Shown one piece after another: positions 18,631 to 29,768 of a stretch of DNA of 64,000 nucleotides. The position numbers and the translations under genes were made by a program. The stretch comes from Undaria pinnatifida (taxonomy: Eukaryota > Sar > Phaeophyceae > Laminariales > Alariaceae). Within the stretch, counting starts at the first letter, position 1. Every line of letters starts with the position of its first letter. The notes below the pieces were generated by a model. It made no database searches. It saw only the letters and a program-made list of their open reading frames with translations, and had not been told where the DNA came from. The DNA is taken from assembly GCA_012845835.1 (NCBI GenBank), contig JABAKD010000014.1, forward strand, positions 6,421,396 through 6,485,395, read 5' to 3'.

Positions 18631-18839
18631 TTACTATATTACTGTTAATACTACACTTACAATAACGACTACTACTACTCGAGGCCGTCGAGAAAAGGGC
18701 ACTTCTTCTCGCCTGCTTGGTCGCTGTGTATACCCTGCGCTATTTGATCGGCGTGTGTGTCGTCTTCATCAGTCTTCACAATAAGCTGTGTTCTTTCTAC
18801 ATAACGATGTCACGAACGAACGTAAAACGAACAGTGCAC

Positions 18840-19015
18840 TCAGGCTACGGCGTGGGAATGCTGAAGCCTCTGCGCGATAAAACAAATGAAGCCGTGTACC
18901 GGTGGGGGTGGAGAAGTGACGAAAAATGTGACGCACACCTTGTCCACAAACTGAAAAGCAAAGGTGAGATAATGAAGACAAGAAACAACAAAGAAAAAAA
19001 AAGACGAAAAAAAGG
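18840..19015 (+). repeat. Older relative of the SINE 3' half
   Basis: Shares GGGAATGCTGAA-CCT, TGCGCGATAAAA, a G-rich centre, GTGAC and CTTGTCCA-AA-CTG with the SINE tail at about 17450-17560, and ends in an A-rich run. Could be an older SINE copy or the 3' end of the partner LINE. Equivalents at about 41417-41595 and 62460-62645. Confidence 0.4.
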
Positions 19016-19739
19016 GGGGTGCCATCGTTTTCACTTAATTTGAATGGTGTATAGACCTCTCGCGCGATTTGCTCTTATCAATATAACTCGTTCAAAAACG
19101 CGTCCATGCCAAATATTTCGTCGGCACAGCGCAACAAACAATACAATCCCATGGTACCTTGGTGTGGCGGTGCATATTCTGAAACCGAAAAGCACGGAAG
19201 CTCAACACGCTGTAAAAAACAAATGTGGCCCTCGTCAGTGTAGCATGTACGAGTGGGACTGTAAATATGTCGAGTATGGAGCAGCGTGCTTGTATTGCCT
19301 TCGCAATAAACCGTTCATCGCACATGAGAGTTCGGTATACCCACTGCTCGTTGGTTCAGTTGTCATCGCATGCGATACGCTCGATAAAAGCCAAGCCATG
19401 GGGACCGAGGAGGAGAAACAGGACAGGTATACCACACTTGTGTTTTTTTGCTCGTTTGACACCAGACAACATGGGACACCATCACACAGCCCCTTGTCGT
19501 CCCACCTCATGTCGGCACCAAATCGCCTGTGTCCACGAGATACCGCTGCAGAATATACTTGGAAACATCAGCAGTAGGTAAGAAAAACCACACCGAGTGG
19601 CAATAAAAGGAGTCTTTACATTGGCCTTTCTTTCACCCTTGCTCTCTTTCTCTTTTCCCATATTTCTCCATCCCCTCCCCTCCCATCCTGCCCTGTCCCT
19701 CTCTGTCCGTCTCTGTCTGTCTCTGTCCCTCTCTGAGGC

Positions 19740-20030
19740 ATGAAACGACACAGGCGCACCTACCTTTTATCAGGGGCGTCACTACAGATACGTACAATAC
19801 AGCACAGGAGCTACATACCTCACCAGAAACCTGGCTCGGGAAAAAAAAATGAAAATGGCATCCCTACCCCGATGAAGAGGCGTTACCGCATGATACTACA
19901 ACATACCTACACACACAACGACACACAACTAGGTTGCAAAACACGAACGATATTACAGCGATGTTGGCTAGGGTGCTTGGCTAATTCAGGAGCCCCATCA
20001 GCCATGAAACAAGACGTACTGTACCTCTAG
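19740..20030 (+). CDS. 95-96 codon basic ORF after a pyrimidine tract (unit 1)
   Basis: About 110 bp of C/T-rich sequence ends CTCTCTGAG/GC and an ATG follows at once (19740). The frame starts MKRHRRTYLLSGASLQIRTIQ and ends APSAMKQDVLYL. Units 2 (42314-42601) and 3 (63371-63658) keep the frame. Indels around the A-run add up to three bases. Other differences are mostly replacements. It could be a terminal exon or a small gene with a 5' intron. No family recognised. Confidence 0.3.
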   Translation: MKRHRRTYLLSGASLQIRTIQHRSYIPHQKPGSGKKNENGIPTPMKRRYRMILQHTYTHNDTQLGCKTRTILQRCWLGCLANSGAPSAMKQDVLYL

Positions 20031-20186
20031 CATAGCACGCGCCTCCTCCCTTCCTACATCTCCGTCTTTCTCCCTCTCCCCCCTCCCCCTCCTCTCGCTT
20101 TCTCTCTCTTTCCTTCTACCCCCCCCCCCCCCCCCCTCGTTTAGCATACCAGGTAAAATCACAATAGTCAGTATTAACAGAAGGCC

Positions 20187-20312
20187 ATGTATCACGTGGC
20201 AACCGATGTTGCTGCTCCTTTGGTCCGGGTTAGGGTCAGTAGCCCACCCGTGACGCAGCTAATCGCGATTATCATGTCGTCTCCTACATCTGCAAGCGCC
20301 ATCAATGGGTAG
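20187..20312 (+). CDS. Possible 41-codon terminal exon
   Basis: A long C/T tract (20040-20140) ends TTTAG at 20144 and, after 35 bp, AACAG at 20180; ATG 20187 opens MYHVATDVAAPLVRVRVSSP and ends SAING. Kept open in units 2 (42755-42880) and 3 (63812-63937) with a mixture of silent and replacement changes. A minus-strand frame also fits a reverse acceptor here, so the strand is uncertain. Confidence 0.22.
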   Translation: MYHVATDVAAPLVRVRVSSPPVTQLIAIIMSSPTSASAING

Positions 20313-20720
20313 GGGGGGGAGGGGGGTACGGGAAGAGGGGGGGGGGTGTACTCATTTCATGCATAGCCGTAGTCTTAAGGCTATACTTCGAAGTATGATA
20401 TACCATAGCCACTTTTTCAAAGGGGGAGGGGGGTAAGGGGCGGCGGGGGGGAGAAAGAGGTGAAAGGAGACGGGTTAAGGGGAGGTAGGGGGGGGAGGGA
20501 TGCAAGGGGGGATGGGGCGAGGGGTGTAAAGGGTGGGGGGGAAGGAGATGCATGGGTGGGTGGGTGGGTGGGCGGGGATGCAAGAGGGGATGGATGGAGG
20601 GGTGCAAGAGGGCGGTAGAGGGATGACTCTAAGGGGTGGGGGAGGGTGGGGGTCAAGGTGGGGGTGGGGGAAGGGGAGTCAAGGGGATGAGGGGAAGGGA
20701 AGGGAGTGGAGGCCGGGGGC
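20313..20720. repeat. G-rich tract
   Basis: About 400 bp of G-runs with GGGTGG repeats, interrupted at 20355-20420 by ordinary sequence. Equivalents at 42880-43270 and from 63930 to the window end. On the minus strand it is a polypyrimidine tract and could be intron sequence. Confidence 0.6.
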
Positions 20721-20864
20721 GGTGAAACATCGGGTCAGTGCGTACTGCGGCTGCTTATGGCTTGTGAAACACCACAGCTGCAGCAGCACAAAAAAAATCA
20801 GCTCGTTTGCTTCGATGAATCGACGGAGAAAAAGCGGAAAACCTCGATCAACGGCGGGAGAGAG

Positions 20865-20893
20865 GAAGGAAGGAAGGAAGGATGGATGGATGG
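20865..20893. repeat. GGAA/GGAT tetranucleotide repeat
   Basis: GGAAGGAAGG passing into GGATGGATGG in unit 1; unit 2 (43433-43465) is a longer pure GGAA run. Confidence 0.8.
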
Positions 20894-22189
20894 ATCGTGC
20901 GATGAAAGCAGCCACCACAAATCGAACGCCTACAAAGCGCAACACGAAGAGGAGGAACACTAACCAACAAAATCGTCCACAAAAACCAATCTACCCGGGG
21001 GAACAAAGCGCAACCGAAAACAGCCCTACATAAGAAGCAAAGAAAAAAACAAAAAATGAAGGGAAAAGGGAATGCAATGGCTCAGTGAGCAGGCTATTAA
21101 CCCTGAAGATCTGCGACAAAAAAATTGAGTACAAAATACTTGGAATTGTCGTGGGATACTTCTTTCGATCGTACAAGGGTTAACTAAGGCTTGGCGATTG
21201 AGCGATGTGACAGCCATTACACAGAAGGTGCTGCTGACCAAGAAAAGGTTGCCCCTATGGTTCACTGGCTAAAAATGCTATGGTATCCTCCCTCCCCCGT
21301 TGCGGCGTTATGATTTATGATAGCACTCTTGTCCCCGTTTTGCCTGGCAGGCGTATCGCCTACCTGAATGAACGGTTCCATCCCCACTTTAAGTCAGAAG
21401 GCATCCAACGGACAGCATACAACTATTGATAATCACAGAGACGTAACACCCCAGCAACCCTCGTGTGAGTGAGTGACCAGTACAAAGCCAGAGTCAACTC
21501 TCATTGTGTACTCGTAGGAGAAGTCGGTTCCTTGGTCTATACTGCCCAATCCTACTGTGCTAATTCCATCGCTTTCATCTACTTTTCAACAAACACGAAG
21601 CTGCAAGAGCGGGCAACTGTTCTTTCGAGCGCATGCGACTTTCGAAGCTACAGGGGCAACAAACAAAGAAACCCCCCCTTTGGACATGGCTGAATACCTT
21701 TATTACTTTAGCCAAGTGCGTTACCTCCCATCTCGCGTAATCCGACGCCACTGGACGCCCTTATGCCTCCCGCTTGGAACTCCACCGTCAACAGCTGGCC
21801 TTACAGAAAACTCCCTTTATCGCCTCCACGTCCACATCCTCCTGTTGAATGCGATGCGAGCGAAAAGAAGGGCGCCGCGATAAGGACATACGACGAGACC
21901 GAGAAGTAGAACCACCGATTGCTATTAGTACCATGAAGAGGTGAAATGCTAGCCAGAGGTGTCTGAAACCTGGTGCTGAGGTCGGCACTTGCGGGTTTTA
22001 ACCCGAAATCAGCGTTCTCCGGCATCTAGCGGTTATGTCCGCCAACAAGTTGATGTCAAATAACGTGCTCTGCTGCTTTGCTGCTGGAAAAAATGTAGGA
22101 GTTCCATTGAATACGCAGGCGTTTGTATTCAGAGGATAGGAGAGGCGAACAAAATACTACCGTTGCCCGAGTGCCCTAGCCGACGAGCT
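20894..22189. other. No gene recognised
   Basis: Open frames are short and differ between units 1 and 2 by frameshifts. A 116 bp segment at about 22085-22200 is single here but duplicated in unit 2. Confidence 0.35.
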
Positions 22190-22194
22190 CGGTA

Positions 22195-22350
22195 CCGGCC
22201 ACAGCCCGGTTATAACCGGCGTCGGTTATAATAACCGGCATCGGTTATAATAACCGCTCACAACCGATATCGACTATAACCCAGTTATAAACGGTATCCG
22301 TTATAATATTCGGGATACAACCGGTACACGGGTTTATCACCGGGACCAGG
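22195..22350. repeat. GGTTATAACC-type palindromic repeat cluster (unit 1)
   Basis: At least six GGTTATAA / TTATAACC words with spacer CCGGC(G/A)TCGG, giving several overlapping short hairpins. It ends at the edge of the C-rich block. Confidence 0.6.
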
Positions 22351-22378
22351 TTATAGACGTCCCTGATGTCATTTTATA

Positions 22379-23772
22379 TATAAGGGACGTCTTATTGCTT
22401 CAATCGTCAGGTTTGTCCCCTTTGAGGATTCATAGTTTCCGCGGACATATTGAAATGTCCCGCCCCCCGCCCCCCCCCCCCTCCCCTACCCCTCCCCTGA
22501 CCCCTCTTGTTCATAAAAAACCCCACCCCTTTCCCTTTGCCCCCCCCCCCCCCCCCCCCTTCCGCCTAGTTTGTCCAAACGCCCCACTCACAATCGAAAT
22601 CGGCCAGAGTAAAAGAAACCCCTCCAACGCCCCCTCTTTTCCAACCACCCGCACGATCGCCTAGACCAAGCACCACGCGTATAACAAGCCTCTACATATC
22701 TTTGATCTCACAGCCGAAGTGTATTTGAATAATATTTGTGACCTAAACCTCTTAAAAATCCGCCCCCCCTCCCCCCCCCCTTCTCGCTCTCCCTTGCTAA
22801 ACCGCCCCACCTAATATCGAAATCCGCCAGATTAATAAACACTTCACGCACTGGATATCACCTCATTATCTTTCGGGAGCCATCCATGCCGCTGTTTCCC
22901 CCCCCCGCCGCCCCGAACGCCCCCTTCTTTCCCACCACCCGCACCATCGCCTAGACCTAGCACCACACGTATAACAAACCCCTCACCTAAAACCCTTCCT
23001 CCCCTCCCCCCCCCCCCCCCCGCCCCCTCCCCCGCCCCCCACCTTCCCAAACCCCCCCCAACCCATCCCAACCCCACCCCCTCGAACACTCCGCCCTCTC
23101 TCTACTCACTGATTGTACGACTTACCCCAGGATATACATGATAAACTGATGCGTTCTTTCCAAAACCGTCATATTTATCCCCTCAAAATAATGTATAGTT
23201 TCCACGCATAGATTGAGCTGCCCCACACGCCCCAACCCTGCCCCAACCCCCTCCCCCCCCCACATGATAAACAGGTGCATTTTTTTTTTTTTCTCGTATT
23301 TATTTATTTATTTATCTTCCCCAAAACCGTCAGATTTATCCCCTTGAAAAGATTTATAGCTTACACGCACAAATTGCCCGCCCGTCAGCCCCCCCCCCCC
23401 CTTCCCCTCCAACCCCGCGCGCTTTTGATCAAAACAAGGCCCCCACGTCCTTCAAAACTCCGCCCCCCCCCCTCACCGGTTATTCGACTTACAGGAGGAT
23501 TCACTTGATAAAAGGATACATTTCCCTCCACAGCTGTCAGATTTTGTCCCCCTCATAAACGGGTTTTATAGTTTCCGCGCACAGACTGACTAAAATCACC
23601 CTGTTGACCCTGATAGCTACACTGTAGTTGTAAGGGGAGTCGCCGACCTATATCCTTAATGAGGACACACAACTCGTAATACGCGCAATCGGAGTATCAC
23701 ACACAGCTTGCGAAGATGAGTTTCGACGAAATCTTCGATCTCACAGCTGGAGAGTATTTTCATTTTTTACAA
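22379..23772. repeat. C-rich 1.4 kb block present only in unit 1
   Basis: Unit 2 passes from GATGTCAGTTTATATC (45053) straight to TGTTTTCAGGAGACCG, while unit 1 has about 1.39 kb in between. The block has C-runs up to 19 nt and internal degenerate repeats: four copies of a GTCAG-TTTATCCCCT...TATAGTTTCCGCGCA word near 22405, 23165, 23325 and 23540, and two copies of CACCCGCAC(G/C)ATCGCCTAGACC (22645 and 22937). Its right end matches 3038-3118 inverted. AT-rich microhomology (TTTATAT) lies at the edges. Insertion or deletion cannot be told apart without unit 3, which is cut off. Confidence 0.75.
23682..23766 (+). repeat. 80 bp dispersed repeat at the right end of the C-rich block
   Basis: Inverted counterpart of 3038-3118 (see there). 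Confidence 0.6.
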
Positions 23773-24109
23773 TATATATTTCGTTTTCAGGAGACCGTAC
23801 CATCGAACACATATGAAAGAACAACTACGAGTATTCTCATCGATTCTTGCACGGAGAACACACCGCTGGACTTTGAAATTCGAGCTTTCGTCACTTTAAG
23901 GGTCTACTTTACTGCCGCTACTGCTGCCTCCACTACTTATCATGATGCTTGTACTACTGCTGCTGCTGTTGCACGAAATCCGCTTTTCACATATTTGACC
24001 TAGACTATCGTGTTGCTGCACGGCGTCCGTGTGCTTTCTGTCAAATATACTGAGTATAAAACAACACTAAAAAAAGTAATACAGCGCCCACCGCAAAAAA
24101 TAGAACAGA

Positions 24110-24265
24110 TCACGAGCGAATAGGTTCGCGCACCTCGGGCACCGGAACGACGAGCTGCACCCTTAGCTTCATCTTCGCGTAGACCCCAGGAACGATGTCG
24201 CTTATGGAAGGGATAGAGTTGAACTCAATGGCGTTTCGCCAGGCCCCGAACACGCCGAGGTTTCC
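24110..24265 (-). CDS. Possible minus-strand terminal exon (unit 1)
   Basis: On the minus strand a C/T-rich tract (24420 to 24300) is followed by CGCTAAG/GA at 24266, opening a frame NLGVFGAWRNAIEFNSI, then SDIVPGVYAKMKLRVQLVV and PVPEVREPIRS, with stop at 24110. The sequence is well mixed and protein-like. Unit 2 (45344-45544) has the same frame, but a one-base insertion changes the last residues and delays the stop. No upstream exon identified, no family recognised. Confidence 0.25.
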   Translation of the reverse strand, partial: GNLGVFGAWRNAIEFNSIPSISDIVPGVYAKMKLRVQLVVPVPEVREPIRS

Positions 24266-25990
24266 TTAGCGTTAGAGGAGGGCTTCAGCGACGAGGTTTC
24301 GTGTGGGAGGGGGCGGGGCGGGAGCGGGGAGCGGCAGAGGAGGGGGTCGTGGCAGAGGAAAGGCGTGGGGGGAGAAGGGTGGATGGGGAGGGAGAGGGGA
24401 AGGGGGACTGAAATGCGAGCGATGCACGAACACATTGAGGGCTTGGTTTGGAGTGCCACAATGTTTGCGATGGGTAGCAGGGGACAGGGGAAGCGTCCGA
24501 ACTGCAACGCAAGTACCTGTACGACACTCATGCTGTTTTTAGACAATCAGGACTTTTCGCGGGTCGGGTCGGGTCGGGTACGTATGGAACGAGCTCTGCG
24601 TAGCATGTACAGCATGTTCTCCACCCACATGCTATACCAGATAAAGCACAAGATGTTCAGGAGTAGTTCGAGTTTTGAGGTGGTCCGCACAGTTTTCGCG
24701 GATTTTCCAAAACGCGCCGCGAAACCGCCCTCGAGTCAGAGCCTTAGGGTCGTTCCTAACGAAGCCATCATTTCGTTTTTGACCGAAAGTTTCGGATTTT
24801 CACGAAATCATTTCGGGAAAAAACTACATTTTTCACCCCCGCCAAACTGGCGTTTCAAGTTCTTCAGTTTCTTTAGGGAAAAAAACTACAATTTAGGTAC
24901 AAGGGTGTAGAGGATTGGCCAGCGACACCGCTCGAGCTGTGCCACCACTCGCGAGAGCACGAGACTGAGCAGGGTCGTTCCCAAGGTCATTGGCAGGTCA
25001 TGGCTGATCGCAGAAGGCGCAGTGAGCTTCTGAGCTCACGTCGTCGACTTGACAAAGTGATCGCACCGAGGCGGCCGACCGAACGAGCTCGCTGACGGCA
25101 GGCAACAACTGAGACTTTTGTCACGTTGGGCGTTGTAGTGCGACGAGTTGGGGATGGATTTCACTCCCCAAGGCACCGACACGTGCCTACGAGTAAGGCC
25201 GACTCCACTGGGACAACCACGTGGGTGTCTTCCGCGAGCGTTGCTGCTACAGTGACGGTTCTGTGCCGGGTGGACGGTTGTTTTGCGAACCAATTGAGGT
25301 TCGTACTCGTGAAGATTTACCTTTCGCAGATTTCGATAAAACGCCGAAATTTCATCAAAAACTGAAGCGCTGTACGTATCGTTAGGACCGACCCTTAGCG
25401 TGGGCTAGGGTTGCTTTTCTTGTCTTCTCTTTTCTTCCCTTTCCTTTCTCGTTTCTCGCTTTCTATATCTTTTCTTTCCTTTGACATACTTTTCTTTTCT
25501 TTGTTTCATTTTTTCCAATTGACTTGCGTCTGTAGTGCGTATGCGTAGTGATAGGTACTACGTGCAATATATACGTGGTAGTCTTTCTTGGGTGGCAAGC
25601 GGTGTAAGTCGGTTTTTCCAGGCGCGAGCAGTGACTTGATTATGCGAGTTAATGTGAGAACAACAACAACAACAAAAGGCTACCTTTGGGTTGGTTGAAC
25701 GCCCTCTCGAGATTTGTAAAACAAAAGCACAAGAGCACAGAAAACAGCCTAACGCCGTCTACAAAGTTAAATGTGTTCGTTGTTTTATCTGATACCTGGG
25801 AATGACTTTTGTGGGTGGAGGTCGGTGAAGGCATCATCCACCTATCCACCTGGTATGATTTGGGGTTGAGACCGGCAAAGGCACCTCCAGTACCACGGTA
25901 TCTTTCATACGTGCAATGAATGCATGCATGCAGAAAACCACACCGGTGATGCTGGTACGCTTCATCAAATCCCAAAACAATCACCCACAG
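24266..25990. other. No confident gene at the unit end
   Basis: Contains the pyrimidine/purine tract noted for the minus-strand exon, repeated GGGTCGGGTC at 24560, an AAAACGC/CGAAA-rich part (24700-24880), a TTTTCTTTTC run (25430-25510) and an ACA/CAA run at 25660. A 78-codon plus frame at 25126-25365 is kept in unit 2 with replacements. Not supported as a gene. Confidence 0.35.
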
Positions 25991-27978
25991 TAGATGAACT
26001 TCGGATTGTGCTCATATTACAGCAGTACATGGACACCATACGTGCGCACCACAACCACTGGCTTTTAATGGCAGGCAGCGCTGACCGCAAACCTCAGTAA
26101 GTGGTCATGGTACATCTCTGATCTAGTCAGTTGCTGTGGTGTACGGAGCACGTGTACGTGGTGTTGTATCGTCCCTCTAGGAGAGGCACAAGCACGGACG
26201 CTGATACTGATACTGGTTGTGCAGGATGTAGGTGGGCGGAAAGAACAGACAGAAGACACGAGTTATACTAGTAATACATTAATACCAGGTACTGCTGTAC
26301 AACACAGGTATCAATACGACACTTTCTTTGTGCATGAATTCGTGTTTCTCACCTCGAGCGCTTCTGGTCGGCCAGCTGTCGCCATCCTTGGTGCTTTGCA
26401 GTGCCTGCCGAATCCAGGAGTCGTTGGTGTGGGAGGGAGCCGGAAGCTCTCAACAGCAGTGGTCGTCGCTGAGACAGCGACAGTCAGCAGCGCGGACAAT
26501 ACTTCAGGCCGCCTCATCATGCATCATGCATGGCGGTGTGCAGCAAAAGTCTCACTTTAGGTATACTTTCCTGGTCCCCGGTCCCCGGTACTGCACGGCC
26601 TTCGAGGGTTCGTCGTTCCCAAGAAAATATACTTTCTCTAGTTTGTATATTTCCTTTTCTGCACGTTAAAGTTCAAGTAATTTGTACCCATGTCGGGAGT
26701 GCAGTGCTAAAAGGGTACGCCCGTACGCCTGATGCGCGTGTACACACAACACACTAGAACACACACGTCTTGTGAAAACGACGAGTAAATATGTAAACAT
26801 GGACGCAAACATGCTACTCGCGTACGTGCAGCAAATTGCTTGGAAAATCTCGCGGGCGTGTGAAGTCATCGCGGTGTCTGCAGCGTGTCGTCTCCAAGCC
26901 GCAACGTCGTGGTGTTACAAGCCGCAAGCGCAACGTCGACCCGTTGCAACGTCGCTCGTCGCTACACCAAAAACGATGAGAGAGACGAACCGTTCGTGAT
27001 TGAACCGCATATTTCTCTGCACTCCGCACTCTGCGCTCGGCGCTCTGCGGTCCTCGACTGCTCTGCAGCCTACTGCGGTTCTGCAGAATGGCTGCTTGCA
27101 CGAGTGCTGCAGGTGTATACTCGTAGCTCGGTAGCTGTATATAGCTCTGCAGATGCGATACTCGTAGATATAGTCGCTTAAAAATAGATGGTTGACGGTG
27201 TGTCGTAGTACGTCGTAGGCCGTACAACGAGTACGTTGCATAACTTCGGAGGTCACAGCAGTGTGGTGTCAGCTAGTGTCCAGCAGTCAGCCATGAGGCA
27301 AGCCCTCTTGAACCAATCTCATGTACCAGTTGTGTCTTGATGTCTTCAGGGAACACGCGAGGGAGGCCAACACAAGGCAAGTACGGAAGTGTACGAGGGA
27401 CAGCAGTCTAGACAGAGAGGTAGGTAGGCCTCATCAACACGGAAGATCCAAGATCTCTAAACAAAAAAAGGAAACATTGAACAGAAAGGAAAAAAAAAAA
27501 TGCCTAGGGGGCAACCCAAAGGACACGAAGCCTCTCCCCTCTCTCACCACGGGTATAGCAGTACAGCTGAGCCTACATGATACGCGGTGTCGTCGCCATT
27601 CAGCGATGAAACAATCAAGCCCTCACCAACAGCACATCGCATGCAGCATGCATGCATTTTAAAAGCAACATATGCGCAGGGTCCGGGATCCAGGCGCACG
27701 CATTCATGTACCAAACCAAAGTTGCGGGTGCTTTGGTGCAATTAGTGATTACTATTATATTATAATCATACTTGTACATACCCAGCACACATCACAAGAA
27801 GATGTATGTGACCATGCAATGCCAAACGCACCTGGGTACGAACGTCCCAAACACCCCACAGCAAGCACCATAGTCCAAACCTCTCACCTTCTAAAACGTG
27901 CCCTCCCGCAGAAAGGGTCAACTCTCCAACTTGTCAAGCTCCTTTTGGGTATTATTTTGCCTCCCTCCCTCTCGCCAG

Positions 27979-28109
27979 AGATGAGCCGTACCACAGATGA
28001 CCGAGCGAAACGTCCCACATTGTCAACGCCCCGAGAGATGACCATAACCATGAGAGGCACTCGTAAAAGACGCCCAACCCGCGCTACCGCATGCATGCTG
28101 TGCCTGTGA
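27979..28109 (+). CDS. Basic terminal exon, 42 codons (unit 2)
   Basis: Unit 2 counterpart of 5455-5585, with acceptor CTCTCGCCAG, ATG at 27981 and stop TGA at 28107-28109. The only difference seen from unit 1 within the sense codons is a synonymous CGC to CGT. In this unit the same frame is also open far upstream (from 27672), so an unspliced reading cannot be excluded. Confidence 0.4.
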
Positions 28110-28190
28110 GCCTACACGATACTACACTACAATCGTGACCTGTGTGCGTGCGGTGCCATCTACCAGGACCCCAGGACCATATTACTAGTA

Positions 28191-28327
28191 GCGTTTGCCC
28201 CTAGTTTAGTGTGGTGGAAATCGATTGCCACGACCTCGTCCTACACAGTATAGCGTCGCGCACTACCCCGGGATAGTTTGGGCTCCCCCTTTAGCACGGT
28301 TCATGCTTCCTGGCAAAGCACAACACT
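28191..28327. mobile_element. Degenerate MITE (unit 2)
   Basis: Unit 2 copy of the element at 5667-5806. The same family motifs are present and the insertion is shared by all units, so it predates the array. Confidence 0.55.
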
Positions 28328-28730
28328 AGCGAGGACGCACGCCACTCTACCTTGTATCAGATGGGCCCGGCGAATGCATGTCCCGTCTGTCGTGCTTCGA
28401 AGTTCGATGATACAAGTAACTGGGGGCTATTAAGAAGGCAAGTCACCCATAAAGCGCCAGGATACGTCTCTAACATACCAAATACAGTATAGCTTTACGT
28501 TAGACTCTTCGCAATATAACGCCATGAAATGCTCCTAACATACCAGTTACAGTATTAAAAAGCGTCAACGATAGGACTCCCTACCATAAACCATCCAAGT
28601 ATCTAGATGTTATATGTGTGTTGTATGCGCCAATATGTGCGTTGCCCCTGCTGCTGCTGCTGTTTGGTTGTTTTGTTTGCATTTTTTTCTTAAAAATGTT
28701 AATGTTGTCGAATTCACGATCTGCGACAAA

Positions 28731-28754
28731 CCAATGGGCGCGAAGCTATAAATA
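28731..28754 (+). promoter_or_regulatory. CCAAT box and TATA box (unit 2)
   Basis: CCAAT at 28731-28735 and TATAAATA at 28747-28754, identical to unit 1. Confidence 0.6.
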
Positions 28755-28796
28755 TTCTCTACAAAACCCAGCAATGTGATTGGCCCAAAAGCAAAA

Positions 28797-28970
28797 ATGA
28801 TGGGCGAGCGGGAACATCTGCGAGAGAAACGAGGAGTTCCAACGTTTTGGCGTTTTGGCCGTGGAAACCATGTGGGTCCTGATCACGTGGGCACCAGCTC
28901 GCGCGTTCTACGTGACCACAACTCGATCGATACCCCGTGCCAATCCACCTGGCAAAGGAGAAGGCTTTAG
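28797..28970 (+). CDS. 57-codon ORF after the promoter (unit 2)
   Basis: Same 57 residues as unit 1, with a silent GGC to GGT change. Confidence 0.35.
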   Translation: MMGEREHLREKRGVPTFWRFGRGNHVGPDHVGTSSRVLRDHNSIDTPCQSTWQRRRL

Positions 28971-29041
28971 AGTTTTTCGCACGCGCTCTACTACTTGACG
29001 TCCCCCCGTTGTTCTGCGCTTCTTCCTTTCGCGCCGCGGCA

Positions 29042-29575
29042 ATGACGTCGACATCCGCAACTAGCAACGCTGCCTTCATCAGCGAGGCTAGACCTTTTCT
29101 GTTTGTTTTCAAGGCCGGGATACAGCAACCCGAACAGACTACCCAACAACAGCAGAGCGACACTTCAGAGGCAACCCAAGCCGAGCTCGCTCCTGCCACC
29201 TGCATCGGCAGCACCGGCACAAGCAGCACAGCGTCAGAGGAGTCCGAGGGTTCATCATCCGCAACTAGCAGCGCTGCCTTCATCGGCGAGGCTAGACCTT
29301 TTCTGTTTGTTTTCAAAGCCGGGCTGCAGCAACCCGCCCAGACTACCCAACAACAGCAGAGCGACACTTCGGTAGCAACCCAAGCCGAGCTCGCCCCTGC
29401 CGGCTGCACCAGCAGCACCAGCATCAGCAGCACTGCACCAGAGAAGTTCGAGGGCTCGTCATCCGACCTGCAAAAGTACAGGCAAGACGATTGGCAGCCC
29501 TGCTGTGCTGTTCTGTGTTCTGGCATGGCAGCGACATTGGCAGTTTGGAAATTTCAAGAGCAGTTTGCAAAATAG
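29042..29575 (+). CDS. Gene A (unit 2)
   Basis: 177 residues, same two-repeat layout. Compared with unit 1: Leu to Gln in the first Gln run, Phe to Ser at the end of repeat 1, Ser to Gly and Glu to Lys in repeat 2, and a changed tail (AVWKFQEQFAK). No indels. Confidence 0.5.
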   Translation: MTSTSATSNAAFISEARPFLFVFKAGIQQPEQTTQQQQSDTSEATQAELAPATCIGSTGTSSTASEESEGSSSATSSAAFIGEARPFLFVFKAGLQQPAQTTQQQQSDTSVATQAELAPAGCTSSTSISSTAPEKFEGSSSDLQKYRQDDWQPCCAVLCSGMAATLAVWKFQEQFAK

Positions 29576-29598
29576 ATGTGTTTGCTGTGTTCGTCGGC

Positions 29599-29698
29599 AT
29601 GCCGTTCAGTCCAGACTGCTGTGTGGTAGACGATCTGATCCGTTGGCGCCGCAGCCCTCCCCGTGGCTTCTTTCGTTCTCGAGGTGGCATGCCTCTCT
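29599..29698 (+). CDS. Gene B exon 1 (unit 2)
   Basis: ATG at 29599, 24 bp after the gene A stop, begins MPFSPDCCVVDDLIRWRRS and continues through an Arg-rich RGFFRSRGGMPL to a strong donor, GTAAGT, at 29699. The exon is 100 nt (phase 1). Joined to an acceptor at 29765 or 29768 (intron of 67 or 70 nt) it enters the acidic frame correctly, which otherwise has no ATG of its own before an upstream stop. The short intron is the weakest point of the model. Confidence 0.4.
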
Positions 29699-29768
29699 GT
29701 AAGTACTACGTACACGTAGTGTTGGAAGCAATCCACAGCATGACGGCTGCAAACAAACAAGTTAGTAG

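Larger units (their letters stand above)
3361..25990. repeat. Tandem array unit 1 (22.6 kb)
   Basis: From TAGATGAACT at 3361 the sequence matches that starting at 25991 base for base over long stretches. Unit 1 alone contains the inverted scrap at 3639-3765 and the C-rich block at 22379-23772, which together with other indels account for its extra length. It holds one copy each of the promoter, gene A, gene B, two MITE-type repeats and the SINE. Confidence 0.95.

Noticed and set aside
18717-19043. 108-codon Lys/Arg-rich frame
   Set aside because: It overlaps the SINE-tail-like repeat with an A-rich end and is only partly kept in unit 3, so it is better explained as repeat sequence.
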